Below are positions 1 through 8,564 of a stretch of DNA of 10,446 nt, in pieces. The DNA is from DATKQI01 sp035532755 (GTDB lineage: Bacteria > Pseudomonadota > Alphaproteobacteria > Acetobacterales > Acetobacteraceae). The stretch lies in assembly GCA_035532755.1 (NCBI GenBank), contig DATKQI010000338.1, positions 1 through 10,446 of the forward strand. Reading direction: 5' to 3'. Numbering within the stretch: position 1 is the first letter of the stretch; the number at the start of each line of letters is the position of its first letter. The position numbers and the translations under genes are program-made. Under the pieces are notes generated by a model, which was not told where the DNA came from, did not search any database, and saw only the letters and a list, made by a program, of their open reading frames with translations.

Positions 1-1367
1 TGCTCGAATGGCTGCGGACGGTGGAGCGCCGCTGCGGGACGAAGGAAGGCTGCGCGGAGGGCGATTGCGGCGCCTGCACCGTGCTGCTGGGCACGCCCGA
101 AGGTTCCGGCATGCACTATCGGGCGGTGAATGCCTGCATCCTGTTCGTCCCGGCCCTCGACGGGCGGCATCTGCTGACGGTGGAGGACCTGCGCGGACCG
201 GATGGCGGGCCGCACCCGGTGCAGCAGGCGATGGTCGATCATCACGGCTCCCAATGCGGCTTCTGCACGCCGGGCTTCGTGATGACCATGGCCGCGCTGC
301 ACCGCACAGCCCCGCCGGTGCCGCGGGCGGCCGTGCGGGAAGCGCTGGCCGGCAACCTCTGCCGCTGCACCGGCTACCGGCCGATCCTGGCGGCCGCCGA
401 AGCCTGCGCTGGGAAGGCAGGCGAGGCGGAACGCGCGCAGGACCGGGCGGCGGCGGTCCGGCTGCGGGGATGGGCCGGCGAGCCACTGGAGCTGGCCGGC
501 GCCGGTGGCCGCTATGTCGCGCCGGAGACGGTCGATGATCTGGCAGCCCTGGTGCAGGCTCGGCCCGGCGCGACGGTGCTGGCCGGTGGCACCGATGTCG
601 GCCTGTGGGTGACGAAGCAGCATCGCGATCTGCCTGACATCATCGCGCTCGACCGCGTGGCGGGGTTGGCCGATATCGTGGTGGACGAAGCCGCCATCCG
701 CATCGGTGCCGCGGCGACCTACGAACGCGTGCTGCCGATCCTGGCCGCGCATTACCCCGATCTCGGCCCGTTCATCCGCCGCATCGGCGCGGTGCAGGTT
801 CGCAACCGCGGCACGATCGGCGGCAATCTCGGCACCGCCTCGCCCATCGGCGACATGCTGCCGGTGCTGCTGGCGCTGGACGCGACGGTGGTGCTGCAGG
901 CGGGCGCGGCGATGCAGGCGGTGCCGGTAGCGGCGTTCTTCCGCGCCTATCGCGAAACCGCGCTGGCGCCCGGCGCTTTTATCCGGCGCATCGACATCCC
1001 CCTGCCGGGCGCGGACCAGCATTTCCGCGCCTACAAGATTTCCAAGCGGATCGAGCAGGACATCTCGGCCGTGAGCGCGGCCATGCGGCTCGATCTGGCG
1101 GGCGGGCGGGTGCGGGATATCCGGCTCGCCTTCGGCGGCATGGCCGCGACGCCGCGGCGGGCGACGGGCGCGGAGCAGGCCATGCGCGGCGAACCCTGGA
1201 ACGACACCACGGTACTTGCCGCGCAGGCCGCGCTGGATGCCGATTTCACGCCGCTGTCGGACATGCGCGCCTCCGCCGCCTATCGCCGGATGGTGGCGCG
1301 CAACCTGATCCGCAGATTCTTCTTGGAGACCGCCACGCCGGCGCAGGCCCGGCTGGAGCCGGCATGA
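1..1367 (+). CDS. xdhA: Xanthine dehydrogenase small subunit XdhA (2Fe-2S and FAD domains), 5' partial
   Basis: This is the small subunit of cytosolic xanthine dehydrogenase, which carries electrons from the molybdenum site through two [2Fe-2S] clusters to FAD and NAD+. The reading frame is already open at base 3 and the first visible residues (LEWLR) belong inside the ferredoxin fold, so the start and probably a few tens of residues lie upstream; 454 residues are visible. The plant-type cluster cysteines are in GCAEGDCGAC (codons at 51, 66 and 75) plus the Cys of VNAC. The second, alpha-helical cluster has CGFC (255-266) and LCRC (360-368). The FAD domain follows: VLAGGTDVG near visible residue 195, then VRNRGTIGGNLGTASPIGD, FFRAYRETAL and YKISKRIEQDISAV. 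Every cluster ligand expected of the family is present in the visible part. The stop overlaps the xdhB start as ATGA (1364-1367). Identification is firm; only the true start is unknown. Confidence 0.96.
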   Translation, partial: LEWLRTVERRCGTKEGCAEGDCGACTVLLGTPEGSGMHYRAVNACILFVPALDGRHLLTVEDLRGPDGGPHPVQQAMVDHHGSQCGFCTPGFVMTMAALHRTAPPVPRAAVREALAGNLCRCTGYRPILAAAEACAGKAGEAERAQDRAAAVRLRGWAGEPLELAGAGGRYVAPETVDDLAALVQARPGATVLAGGTDVGLWVTKQHRDLPDIIALDRVAGLADIVVDEAAIRIGAAATYERVLPILAAHYPDLGPFIRRIGAVQVRNRGTIGGNLGTASPIGDMLPVLLALDATVVLQAGAAMQAVPVAAFFRAYRETALAPGAFIRRIDIPLPGADQHFRAYKISKRIEQDISAVSAAMRLDLAGGRVRDIRLAFGGMAATPRRATGAEQAMRGEPWNDTTVLAAQAALDADFTPLSDMRASAAYRRMVARNLIRRFFLETATPAQARLEPA

Positions 1368-3688
1368 CCGCCCGGCCCGTCATCGGCGTGGCAATCGCCC
1401 ATGACAGCGCCGCCCGCCACGCGAACGGGCAGGCGCTGTATGTGGACGACATCCCCGAGCCGCCCGGCCTGCTCCATGGCTTCATCGCGCTGAGCACCGA
1501 GGCGCATGCGCGGATCGCGGCGCTGGATGTCTCGGCGGTGGCCGCCGCCCCCGGCGTGGTGGCGGTGCTGACGGCGCGGGACATCCCCGGCGTGAACGAT
1601 GTCGGCCCCGCATTTCCCGGCGATCCGGTGTTCGCCGACGGGCTCGTCGAGTATCATGGTCAGTCGCTGTTCGGCGTGGCCGCCGCCTCCATCGCGCAGG
1701 CACGCGCCGCGGCAGGGTTGGCACGGATCCAGTACGAAAAACTGCCGGCGGTGTTGAGCATAGACGACGCCCTGGCGCGGCAATCCTTCGTGCTGCCAAC
1801 GCAGACCCTTCGCCGGGGCGACGCAGCGGCAGCCCTCGCCGCAGCGCCGCACCGGCTGCGCGGCCGGATGATGGTGGGCGGGCAGGAGCATTTCTACCTC
1901 GAAGGCCAGGTGGCGATGGCGGTGCCGGGCGAGGGGAGTGAGATGCTGGTGCACAGCTCCACCCAGCATCCCACGGAGGTGCAGCACCTGGTCGCGCGCA
2001 GCCTTGGCCTGCCCGATCATGCGGTGGTGTGCGAGACGCGGCGCATGGGCGGCGGGTTCGGCGGCAAGGAATCCCAGGCCTCGCTGATTGCCGTGGTGGC
2101 GGCGCTGCTGGCGCAGCGCACGGGTCGGCCGGTCAAGCTGCGGCTCGATCGCGACGACGACATGATCCTGACCGGCAAGCGGCATGATTTCCGCATCGAT
2201 TACGATGTCGGCTTCGACGACACCGGGAGGATTGCCGGGATCGAATTCATGCTGGCATCACGCTGCGGCTTCTCGCCGGATCTTTCCGCCGCGGTCAACG
2301 ACCGCGCGATGTTCCATGCCGACAACTGCTACTATCTCGACAACGTCACCATCGTCTCGCATCGCTGCAAGACCAATACCGTTTCCAACACCGCCTTCCG
2401 CGGCTTCGGCGGCCCGCAGGGCATGATGGGGATCGAGCAGGTGATGAGCGCGATCGCGCACCACCTGCGGCTTGATCCGCTGGATGTGCGCCGGCGCAAT
2501 TTCTACGGCACAGCCGATCGCAACATCACGCCGTATCATATGGCCGTCGAGGACAACATCATCCCCGAACTGGTGGAGAAGCTCGCCGCCGACGCGGGAT
2601 ACGCCCGCCGCCGTGCGGAGATCGCCGCGTTCAACGCCGGAAGCCCCTGGGTGAAGCGTGGCATTGCGCTCACGCCGGTGAAATTCGGCATCTCCTTCAC
2701 CATGCAGCGGATGAACCAGGCGGGCGCGCTGGTGCATGTCTATACCGACGGCTCGGTGCGGCTGAACCATGGCGGCACCGAGATGGGGCAGGGGCTGTAC
2801 ATCAAGGTGGCGCAGGTGGTCGCGCATGAATTCGGCATCGGGCTCGATCGTGTCCGGCCCACCGCCACGAGTACCGCGCACGTGCCCAACACCTCGCCCA
2901 CGGCCGCGTCCTCGGGCTCCGACCTCAACGGCCAGGCCGCCGCCGCGGCTGCGCGCGCCATCCGCCGCCGGATCGCCCGCGCGGTTGGCGCGGAATGGGG
3001 GGTGGCGCCCGGCGCCATCCGTTTCGCAGGCGGCGTGGTGCGCATGGGCGAACGGCAGATGCCCTTCGCCGAAGCCGCGAAATGTGCCCACCGCGCGCGC
3101 CTGTCGCTCTCGGCCACCGGCTTCTACCGCACGCCGAAGATCCATTACGACGCCACCACCCATCGCGGCCGGCCGTTCTACTACTTCGCTTATGGCGCGG
3201 CGGTATCGGAGGTGGAGATCGACACGCTGACCGGGGAGCACCGGCTGCGGCGGGTGGACATCCTGCACGATTGCGGCCGGTCGCTGAATCCGGCCATCGA
3301 CCTCGGCCAGATCGAAGGCGGCTTCGTGCAGGGCATGGGTTGGCTGACCACCGAGGAGCTGTGGTGGGATACGGAGGGGCGGCTGCGCACCCACTCGCCG
3401 TCCACCTACAAGATTCCGACGATGGGCGACGTGCCGGACGCGTTCAATGTGGCCATCCACCACCGCGGCGGCAATCGCGAGAGGACCATCCACCGTTCGA
3501 AGGCGGTGGGCGAGCCGCCGCTGATGCTCGCGATCTCGGTCTTCCACGCGATCCGGGATGCGATCGCGGCCTGCGGGGACGGTGCGGCCCCGATGCTGGA
3601 CGCACCCGCCACGCCGGAGCGTGTGCTGTGCGCGGTCGCCGATATCCGGGCACGGTGTGTCCCGGTCACCGCACGGGCCGCGGAATGA
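1364..3688 (+). CDS. xdhB: Xanthine dehydrogenase large (molybdopterin-binding) subunit XdhB
   Basis: This is the catalytic subunit, which hydroxylates hypoxanthine and xanthine to urate at a molybdenum-pterin centre. Its 774 residues match the usual bacterial XdhB length of about 780. Seen in order: GGQEHFYLEGQ; MGGGFGGKES with Glu236; NDRAMFHADNCY with Arg314; NTAFRGFGGPQG; GGTEMGQGLYIKV from about residue 470; TSPTAASSGSDLNGQA; and KAVGEPPLML with Glu717. By family alignment Glu236, Arg314 and Glu717 correspond to bovine Glu802, Arg880 and Glu1261. The first two distinguish xanthine dehydrogenases from aldehyde oxidases and the last is the catalytic base, so purine specificity is well supported. 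The ATG at 1364 overlaps the xdhA stop and has GGAG at 1355-1358, 5 nt upstream. The 3' end overlaps xdhC by ATGA (3685-3688). The protein should pair with XdhA as an (AB)2 heterotetramer. Confidence 0.97.
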   Translation: MTARPVIGVAIAHDSAARHANGQALYVDDIPEPPGLLHGFIALSTEAHARIAALDVSAVAAAPGVVAVLTARDIPGVNDVGPAFPGDPVFADGLVEYHGQSLFGVAAASIAQARAAAGLARIQYEKLPAVLSIDDALARQSFVLPTQTLRRGDAAAALAAAPHRLRGRMMVGGQEHFYLEGQVAMAVPGEGSEMLVHSSTQHPTEVQHLVARSLGLPDHAVVCETRRMGGGFGGKESQASLIAVVAALLAQRTGRPVKLRLDRDDDMILTGKRHDFRIDYDVGFDDTGRIAGIEFMLASRCGFSPDLSAAVNDRAMFHADNCYYLDNVTIVSHRCKTNTVSNTAFRGFGGPQGMMGIEQVMSAIAHHLRLDPLDVRRRNFYGTADRNITPYHMAVEDNIIPELVEKLAADAGYARRRAEIAAFNAGSPWVKRGIALTPVKFGISFTMQRMNQAGALVHVYTDGSVRLNHGGTEMGQGLYIKVAQVVAHEFGIGLDRVRPTATSTAHVPNTSPTAASSGSDLNGQAAAAAARAIRRRIARAVGAEWGVAPGAIRFAGGVVRMGERQMPFAEAAKCAHRARLSLSATGFYRTPKIHYDATTHRGRPFYYFAYGAAVSEVEIDTLTGEHRLRRVDILHDCGRSLNPAIDLGQIEGGFVQGMGWLTTEELWWDTEGRLRTHSPSTYKIPTMGDVPDAFNVAIHHRGGNRERTIHRSKAVGEPPLMLAISVFHAIRDAIAACGDGAAPMLDAPATPERVLCAVADIRARCVPVTARAAE

Positions 3689-4557
3689 CCGCCTGGGTCC
3701 AGGCGCTCGCCCGCTGCGCCGATGCCGGCATGCCGGCGGTGCTGGTCACGGTGCTGTCCGTGCGCGGCTCGGCCCCCCGGGAGGCCGGCTGCAAGATGGT
3801 GGTGACCGGCGAAGAACTCCACGGCAGCATCGGCGGGGGCACGCTGGAACATCGCTGCGCCGCCATCGCGCGCGACCTTCTTGCGGCACCGCCGCCCGGC
3901 CCGGTGTTGCGGGATTTTCCGCTCGGGCCGGCCCTTGGCCAATGCTGCGGCGGGCAGGTCAGCGTGCTGTTCGAGACGGTGGAACCCGCATCCTGGCGGA
4001 TCGTGCTGTTCGGCGCGGGGCACGTCGGCCGCGCACTGGTCCGGCTGCTCGCGGACCTGCCGTGCCGGGTGGACTGGATCGATCCGCGCCCCGACATCTT
4101 CCCCGCTGGCCCGTCCGCGAACATCACCCCCCGACAGGCCACCGACCCTGCTGCCCTGGTGCCGGATCTGCCGGCGGGATGTACCGTCTTGGTGATGACG
4201 CATGATCACCAGCTTGATTACGCCATCATCTCCGCTGCCTTGCGCCGGCCGGACCTCGGCTGGATCGGGCTGATCGGCTCGGCCACCAAGCGCGCGCGCT
4301 TCTCCGGCCGGCTGGCGCGTGGCGGGCTCGATCCCGACGCGATCGCCCGGCTGGTCTGCCCCATCGGGCTGCCCGGCACCGGCGGCAAGCTGCCGGCCGA
4401 AATCGCCATCGCCGTGGCGGCACAGTTGTTGCAAATTCGCGGCAGCGTCCGGCAGGGGCGCGAATCGCGGAAGGCGGCGGATTTGACGGGCAGGACCGGC
4501 ATGGCGGGCAATGCGGCCTGCGCGGCTTCGGCGCACTGCCGAGGCTGCACGGAATGA
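3685..4557 (+). CDS. xdhC: Xanthine dehydrogenase accessory protein XdhC (Moco sulfuration/insertion chaperone)
   Basis: In characterised systems XdhC binds molybdenum cofactor, promotes its sulfuration with a cysteine desulfurase and delivers it to XdhB; it is not part of the mature enzyme. The 290-residue product has the XdhC/CoxI N-terminal domain (LVTVLSVRGSAPREAGCKM, then HGSIGGGTLE, then LGQCCGGQVSVLFE). A Rossmann-type C-terminal domain follows, starting at IVLFGAGHVGRALVRLL (about residues 106-122) and continuing through MTHDHQLD, GWIGLIGSATKR and CPIGLPGTGGKLPAEIAIAVA. The start is fixed by the ATGA overlap with xdhB and by the family-like N-terminus; no strong Shine-Dalgarno is visible, so coupled re-initiation is likely. 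About 35 residues after LLQIRG look unlike a family core and end in a Cys-x5-Cys-x2-Cys arrangement, discussed as a finding. The stop overlaps the guaD start by ATGA (4554-4557). Confidence 0.94.
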   Translation: MTAWVQALARCADAGMPAVLVTVLSVRGSAPREAGCKMVVTGEELHGSIGGGTLEHRCAAIARDLLAAPPPGPVLRDFPLGPALGQCCGGQVSVLFETVEPASWRIVLFGAGHVGRALVRLLADLPCRVDWIDPRPDIFPAGPSANITPRQATDPAALVPDLPAGCTVLVMTHDHQLDYAIISAALRRPDLGWIGLIGSATKRARFSGRLARGGLDPDAIARLVCPIGLPGTGGKLPAEIAIAVAAQLLQIRGSVRQGRESRKAADLTGRTGMAGNAACAASAHCRGCTE

Positions 4558-5021
4558 CCCATGAGAACCATATGCGCCGGGCCATCGCGCTGTCGTGCGA
4601 ACCCGTCGGCCCCGGCGGCGGCCCGTTCGGCGCGGTGATCGTGCAGGACGGGCGCATCGTCGCGGAAGGCACGAACCAGGTGGTGCCCGCCAACGACCCG
4701 ACGGCCCATGCCGAGATCGTGGCCATCCGCCGCGCCTGCGCCGCACTCGGCCGGTTCGACCTGCGCGGCTGCACGATCTACACCAGTTGCGAGCCCTGCC
4801 CGATGTGCCTGGGCGCGATCTACTGGGCCCGGCTCGACCGCATCTTCTATGCGAACGACCGGCAGGACGCCGCGGCGATCGGCTTCGATGACGATTTCCT
4901 CTACCGCGAGATGCCCCTCCCGCCCGCCGAGCGCGCGATCCCGATGCAGAGGCTATTGCCCACGGAGGGTTTGGCCGCCTTCACCGCCTGGGCGCGGAAC
5001 CCCGCCAGGGTCCGGTACTGA
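4554..5021 (+). CDS. guaD: Guanine deaminase, cytidine-deaminase-fold type
   Basis: It hydrolyses guanine to xanthine and ammonia in the cytosol, making the substrate for the XdhAB enzyme encoded just upstream. The 155-residue product is close in length to the 156-residue Bacillus subtilis GuaD and resembles it throughout. The zinc site is visible as TAHAE (His52, catalytic Glu54) and SCEPCPMC (Cys82, Cys85). Also present are GGPFGAVIV near residue 22, LGAIYWAR near 86, GFDDDFLY near 110 and the C-terminal TEGLAAFTAW that in this family contributes to substrate binding. These last motifs favour guanine deaminase over the related tRNA adenosine deaminase TadA or cytidine deaminase. ATG 4554 is chosen because MTHENHMRRA aligns with the B. 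subtilis N-terminus and forms the ATGA overlap with xdhC; GAGG lies at 4541-4544. In-frame Met7 (4572) is a less likely start. Confidence 0.94.
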   Translation: MTHENHMRRAIALSCEPVGPGGGPFGAVIVQDGRIVAEGTNQVVPANDPTAHAEIVAIRRACAALGRFDLRGCTIYTSCEPCPMCLGAIYWARLDRIFYANDRQDAAAIGFDDDFLYREMPLPPAERAIPMQRLLPTEGLAAFTAWARNPARVRY

Positions 5022-5025
5022 AGCG

Positions 5026-6576
5026 GTGAGCGAACCTGCCCCGCCGCTGCTGCAACTGATCGGCATCACCCGGCGTTACGGCGCCACGCGCGCCAATGAC
5101 GGGATCAGCCTCGCCGTCGCGCCCGGCGAAATCCACGCGCTGCTGGGCGAGAACGGAGCGGGCAAGAGCACGCTCGTGAAGATCATCTGCGGCGTAGTGC
5201 GCCCCGATGCGGGCGAGATCGCCTGGCAGGGGCGCGCGGTGCGGATCGACGGGCCGAATGCGGCCCGGCGGCTCGGGATCGGCATGGTGTTCCAGCATTT
5301 CTCGCTGTTCGACACGCTGACCGTGGCCGAGAACATCGCCCTCGGCCTGGGCGAGCGGCGCGGGATGGGCGACCTTGTCGCGCAAATCCGCGCGGTGTCG
5401 GCCCGCTATGGCCTGGCCGTCGATCCGCTGCGCCATGTGCATCATCTGTCGGTGGGGGAGCGGCAGCGGGTGGAGATCGTGCGCTGCCTGCTGCTCGCCC
5501 CGCGCCTGCTGATCCTGGACGAGCCGACCTCCGTGCTCACTCCGCAGGAGGCGGAGGCATTGTTCGCCGTGCTGCGCATCCTCGCCGCCGAAGGATGCAG
5601 CGTGCTGTACATCAGCCACAAGCTGGAGGAGATCCGTGCGCTCTGCACCCGCGCCACCGTGCTGCGCGCCGGCCGCGTGGTGGCCATCTGCGATCCGCGC
5701 GCGCAAACCCCCACGGCACTCGCCGAAATGATGATCGGCAGCGCCCTGCCCACCACGCGCCGGATTGCCTCGCCCGCGATCGGCCGGCCGGTGTTCACGG
5801 TCGATCGGCTAGGTCTGCCGGCGGCCGATCCGTTCGGCATCCCGCTGGCCGACATCACCTTCGATCTCCGCGGCGGAGAAATCCTCGGCATCGCCGGTGT
5901 GGCGGGCAACGGGCAGAAGGAGCTGCTGGCGGCGCTGTCCGGGGAACGTTTGGCCGCTCGCGCCGACGCAGTACGGCTGTCCGGCGCGCCGATCGGCCGG
6001 CTCGGCCCGGCCGCGCGCCGCCGCCGGGGCCTCGCCTTCATCCCGGAGGAACGGCTGGGGCGCGGCGTGGTGGGGGAGATGAGCCTTGCCGAGAACACGC
6101 TGCTCACAGGCTATCAGAACGGCCTCGTCCGTCACGGCTTCATCCGCCACGCCGCCATCTCCGCCGCCGCGCGGGCGGTGTTCGATCGTTTCCGGGTGGT
6201 CGCGGCCGGCATCGAAGCGGCGGCGGGCAGCCTGTCGGGCGGCAATATGCAGAAGTTCATCATCGGGCGGGAAATGCGGGACAACCCGCGTGTGCTGCTG
6301 GCGGCACACCCCACCTGGGGTGTCGATATCGGCGCCGCGCTTGCCATCCGCCAGGCGCTGGCCGATCTGGCGGCGGCGGGCGCCGGGATTCTCGTGGTTT
6401 CCGAAGACCTCGCCGAAATTTTCGAGATTTGCGACCGCGTGGCGGTGCTCTCCGCCGGCAGGCTGTCGCCCCCGCGCGCCCGATCGGAGACGACGATGGA
6501 GGAGATCGGGCTGCTGATGGGCGGCGTGCACCCGCCGGCCCCGATGCGGGAGGTGGATGATGCGGTTCCGGCTTGA
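5026..6576 (+). CDS. BMP/nucleoside-type ABC transporter ATP-binding protein with two NBDs
   Basis: This is the cytoplasmic energy-coupling subunit of an importer of the purine/nucleoside (BMP) class, resembling B. subtilis NupO (YufO). The 516 residues contain two tandem ABC cassettes. The first looks competent: Walker A GENGAGKST (41-49), Q-loop Gln90, signature LSVGERQ (141-147), Walker B LLILDEPTS with Glu166, and switch His198. The second has the degenerate P-loop GVAGNGQKE (291-299), signature LSGGNMQ (403-409), Walker-B-like VLLAAHPTWGVD (423-434) and SEDLAEI where the switch would be. This asymmetry is normal in RbsA/NupO-like proteins. GTG 5026 is chosen because the protein similarity starts at SEPAPPLLQLIGITRRYG and the codon lies 4 nt after the guaD stop; the upstream open frame is only a shadow of guaD. 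No strong ribosome binding site is seen, suggesting coupling. Purine specificity is inferred from neighbours. Confidence 0.92.
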   Translation: MSEPAPPLLQLIGITRRYGATRANDGISLAVAPGEIHALLGENGAGKSTLVKIICGVVRPDAGEIAWQGRAVRIDGPNAARRLGIGMVFQHFSLFDTLTVAENIALGLGERRGMGDLVAQIRAVSARYGLAVDPLRHVHHLSVGERQRVEIVRCLLLAPRLLILDEPTSVLTPQEAEALFAVLRILAAEGCSVLYISHKLEEIRALCTRATVLRAGRVVAICDPRAQTPTALAEMMIGSALPTTRRIASPAIGRPVFTVDRLGLPAADPFGIPLADITFDLRGGEILGIAGVAGNGQKELLAALSGERLAARADAVRLSGAPIGRLGPAARRRRGLAFIPEERLGRGVVGEMSLAENTLLTGYQNGLVRHGFIRHAAISAAARAVFDRFRVVAAGIEAAAGSLSGGNMQKFIIGREMRDNPRVLLAAHPTWGVDIGAALAIRQALADLAAAGAGILVVSEDLAEIFEICDRVAVLSAGRLSPPRARSETTMEEIGLLMGGVHPPAPMREVDDAVPA

Positions 6577-7645
6577 AGCCCGCCCCGCACCGGCGAAGCC
6601 GATGCTCTATCTTTCGCCGCTGTTGGCCGTGGCGGCATCGGTGGTCTGCGCGGGGCTGCTGTTCGCGGCCCTCGGGCGCGACCCGGTCCAGGCCCTGTCC
6701 ATCCTGTTCATCGCCCCGCTGTCGAGCGTGTACAGCCTCACCGAACTCGCGCTGAAAGCAACGCCGCTGCTGCTGTGCGCCATCGGGATCGCCATCGGCT
6801 GCCGGGCGAATGTGTGGAACATCGGCGCGGAAGGGCAGTTCACCATCGGCGCGATCTGCGGTGGTGGGGTCGGCCTTGCCTTCGGCCCCGGCGGCGGGAT
6901 GTGGGTGCTGCCGGCGATGCTGGCGGCGGGGATCGCGGGCGGCGCGGCCTGGGCCGCGATCCCGGCGTTCCTGCGCACCCGCTTCAACGCGCACGAAATC
7001 CTCACCACGCTGATGCTGAGCTACGTGGCGATCAACCTGCTCGGCTATCTGGTCCATGGCCCTTGGCGCGATCCGCAGGGCTTCAACTTCCCCCAGAGCA
7101 AACAGTTCGCCGACGCGGCCCTGCTGCCGCTGCTGGTGCCGGGCACGCGGCTGACCATCGCGTTTCTTTTCGCGCTCGCCACGGTGCCGCTCGCCGCGGT
7201 GCTGCTGGGCCGCACGCTCGCGGGCTTTCGCATCCGCGTGGCCGGGCTCGCGCCAGGGGCGGCGCGCTATGCCGGGTTCAGCGCGAACGGCACGGTCTGG
7301 TTCACCCTGCTGCTGAGCGGCGCACTCGCAGGGCTGGCCGGCGTGTGCGAGGTGGCGGGCCCGATCGGGCAGCTCACGCCCACCATCTCCCCCGGCTACG
7401 GCTTCGCCGCCATCATCGTGGCGTTCCTCGGCCGGCTCAATCCGCTGGGCATCCTGTTCGCCTCCCTGCTGATGGCGCTGCTCTACCTGGGCGGGGAGGG
7501 GCTGCAGATGACCCTCCAACTCCCGCTCGCGGTGCCGGGCGTGGTGCAGGGCATGCTGCTGTTCTTCCTGCTGGGGGCGGATGTGTTCATCCACTACCGG
7601 CTGCGGATCGTCCCCGCCGCACGGAAGGTGCTGCGCGATGCATGA
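6557..7645 (+). CDS. ABC transporter permease 1, BMP/nucleoside (NupP-like) type
   Basis: This is an inner-membrane subunit forming half of the translocation path of the presumed purine importer. The 362-residue protein is strongly hydrophobic, with roughly nine to ten membrane segments by eye, starting at MLYLSPLLAVAASVV and ending around VVQGMLLFFLLGADVFIHY. The motif NVWNIGAEGQFTIGA (near residue 85) is characteristic of the first permease in NupP/YufP-like systems. The stretch GLAPGAARYAGF followed by LLSGALAGLAGVCEVAGPIG matches the cytoplasmic loop and helix conserved in this permease superfamily. The gene overlaps the ATPase gene by 20 nt. GGGAGG at 6548-6553 serves as the ribosome binding site; it is 3 nt from ATG 6557 and 6 nt from the second ATG at 6560, so 6560 may be the actual start. 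The substrate is inferred from context. Confidence 0.92.
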   Translation: MMRFRLEARPAPAKPMLYLSPLLAVAASVVCAGLLFAALGRDPVQALSILFIAPLSSVYSLTELALKATPLLLCAIGIAIGCRANVWNIGAEGQFTIGAICGGGVGLAFGPGGGMWVLPAMLAAGIAGGAAWAAIPAFLRTRFNAHEILTTLMLSYVAINLLGYLVHGPWRDPQGFNFPQSKQFADAALLPLLVPGTRLTIAFLFALATVPLAAVLLGRTLAGFRIRVAGLAPGAARYAGFSANGTVWFTLLLSGALAGLAGVCEVAGPIGQLTPTISPGYGFAAIIVAFLGRLNPLGILFASLLMALLYLGGEGLQMTLQLPLAVPGVVQGMLLFFLLGADVFIHYRLRIVPAARKVLRDA

Positions 7646-8564
7646 CCTCGTATTCGCATTCGCGATCTTCGGGGCGACGCTGCGCGCGGCGGCCCCGCTC
7701 GGCCTCGCCGGCCTGGGCGAACTCGTGTCGGAACGGTCGGGCGTGCTCAACCTCGGCGTGGAGGGGATGATGCTGGTCGGCGCGGTGGCGGGGTTCATGG
7801 CCACGGCGGCGAGCGGCAGCCCCGCGATCGGCCTGCTCGCGGCGATGGCGGCCGGGGCGGCGATGGCGGCAGTGTTCGGCTTCCTCACCCTGTCGCTGAT
7901 GGCGAACCAGGTGGCGGCCGGGCTCGCGCTCACGATCTTCGGCACCGGATTCAGCGCACTGGTCGGCGCGCGGTTCGAGGGCGTACCGCTGAAGGGCCTC
8001 GCCACCAGCATCTTCCCGCATCTGGCGAACGCGCCGCCGCTGCTGCAGGAGCTGATGCGGCTTGATCCGCTGGTCTGGCTATCGCTCGCCGCACCCTTCG
8101 CGATCCACTGGTTCCTCACCCGCACGCGCCCCGGCCTGGTGCTGCGGGCGGTGGGGGAATCGCATGATGTGGCCTACGCGCTCGGCTATTCCGTCATCCG
8201 CATCCGCTATTGCGCGGTGCTGTTCGGCGGGGCGATGAGCGGGCTGGCCGGCGCTTATCTCTCGCTCGCCTACACGCCGATGTGGACGCAGGACATGGTG
8301 GCCGGGCGCGGCTGGATCGCGCTCGCGCTCGTGGTGTTCTCCACCTGGAAGCCGCTGTGGCTGAGCCTGGGCGCGCTGCTGTTCGGCTTCGTCACCATCG
8401 CGCAGTTCCAGGCCGAGGCGCTCGGGCTGCAGGTCTCGCCGCAGTTGCTGGCGATGCTGCCGTATCTTGCAACGATCGTCGTGCTGGTGTTGATCTCGCG
8501 TGATTCGGTTCGCCTGAAGCTCAACGCGCCGGGCGCGCTCGGCAAGCCGTTCCATGCGGCATGA
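7638..8564 (+). CDS. ABC transporter permease 2, BMP/nucleoside (NupQ-like) type
   Basis: This is the second inner-membrane subunit of the same importer and should heterodimerise with permease 1. Its 308 residues carry the family hallmark LGELVSERSGVLNLGVEGMM (residues 27-44). Further hydrophobic helices follow, then the cytoplasmic loop AVGESHDVAYALGYSV (171-186) leading into AVLFGGAMSGLAGAYLSLAY (193-212), and GRGWIALALVVFSTWKP (223-239). All are typical of NupQ/YufQ-like permeases. ATG 7638 gives the natural N-terminus MHDLVFAFAIFG and overlaps permease 1 by 8 nt (ATGCATGA); GGAAGG at 7623-7628 may act as the ribosome binding site. An ATG at 7642 that overlaps the permease 1 stop is in another frame and does not lead into this protein. 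The stop TGA (8562-8564) itself overlaps an ATG that opens the leader described separately. Confidence 0.93.
   Translation: MHDLVFAFAIFGATLRAAAPLGLAGLGELVSERSGVLNLGVEGMMLVGAVAGFMATAASGSPAIGLLAAMAAGAAMAAVFGFLTLSLMANQVAAGLALTIFGTGFSALVGARFEGVPLKGLATSIFPHLANAPPLLQELMRLDPLVWLSLAAPFAIHWFLTRTRPGLVLRAVGESHDVAYALGYSVIRIRYCAVLFGGAMSGLAGAYLSLAYTPMWTQDMVAGRGWIALALVVFSTWKPLWLSLGALLFGFVTIAQFQAEALGLQVSPQLLAMLPYLATIVVLVLISRDSVRLKLNAPGALGKPFHAA

Noticed and set aside
4708..5025. In-frame upstream extension of the ATPase gene, which would overlap guaD
   Set aside because: The extension is a shadow of the guaD coding sequence, with no ABC homology; the conserved N-terminus starts just after GTG 5026.
7642..7645. 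ATGA overlap at the end of permease 1 as the start of permease 2
   Set aside because: The ATG at 7642 is out of frame with permease 2; ATG 7638 gives the family-like N-terminus MHDLVFAFAIFG.
6260..8125. A long open frame (over 600 codons) on the reverse strand across the permease genes, and similar reverse frames at 1280-2185, 2258-3547 and 3406-4746
   Set aside because: Their translations are low-complexity Arg/Ala/Pro/Gly-rich text with no recognisable motif, and they lie opposite genes with clear family signatures. This is the expected effect of high GC at third codon positions.
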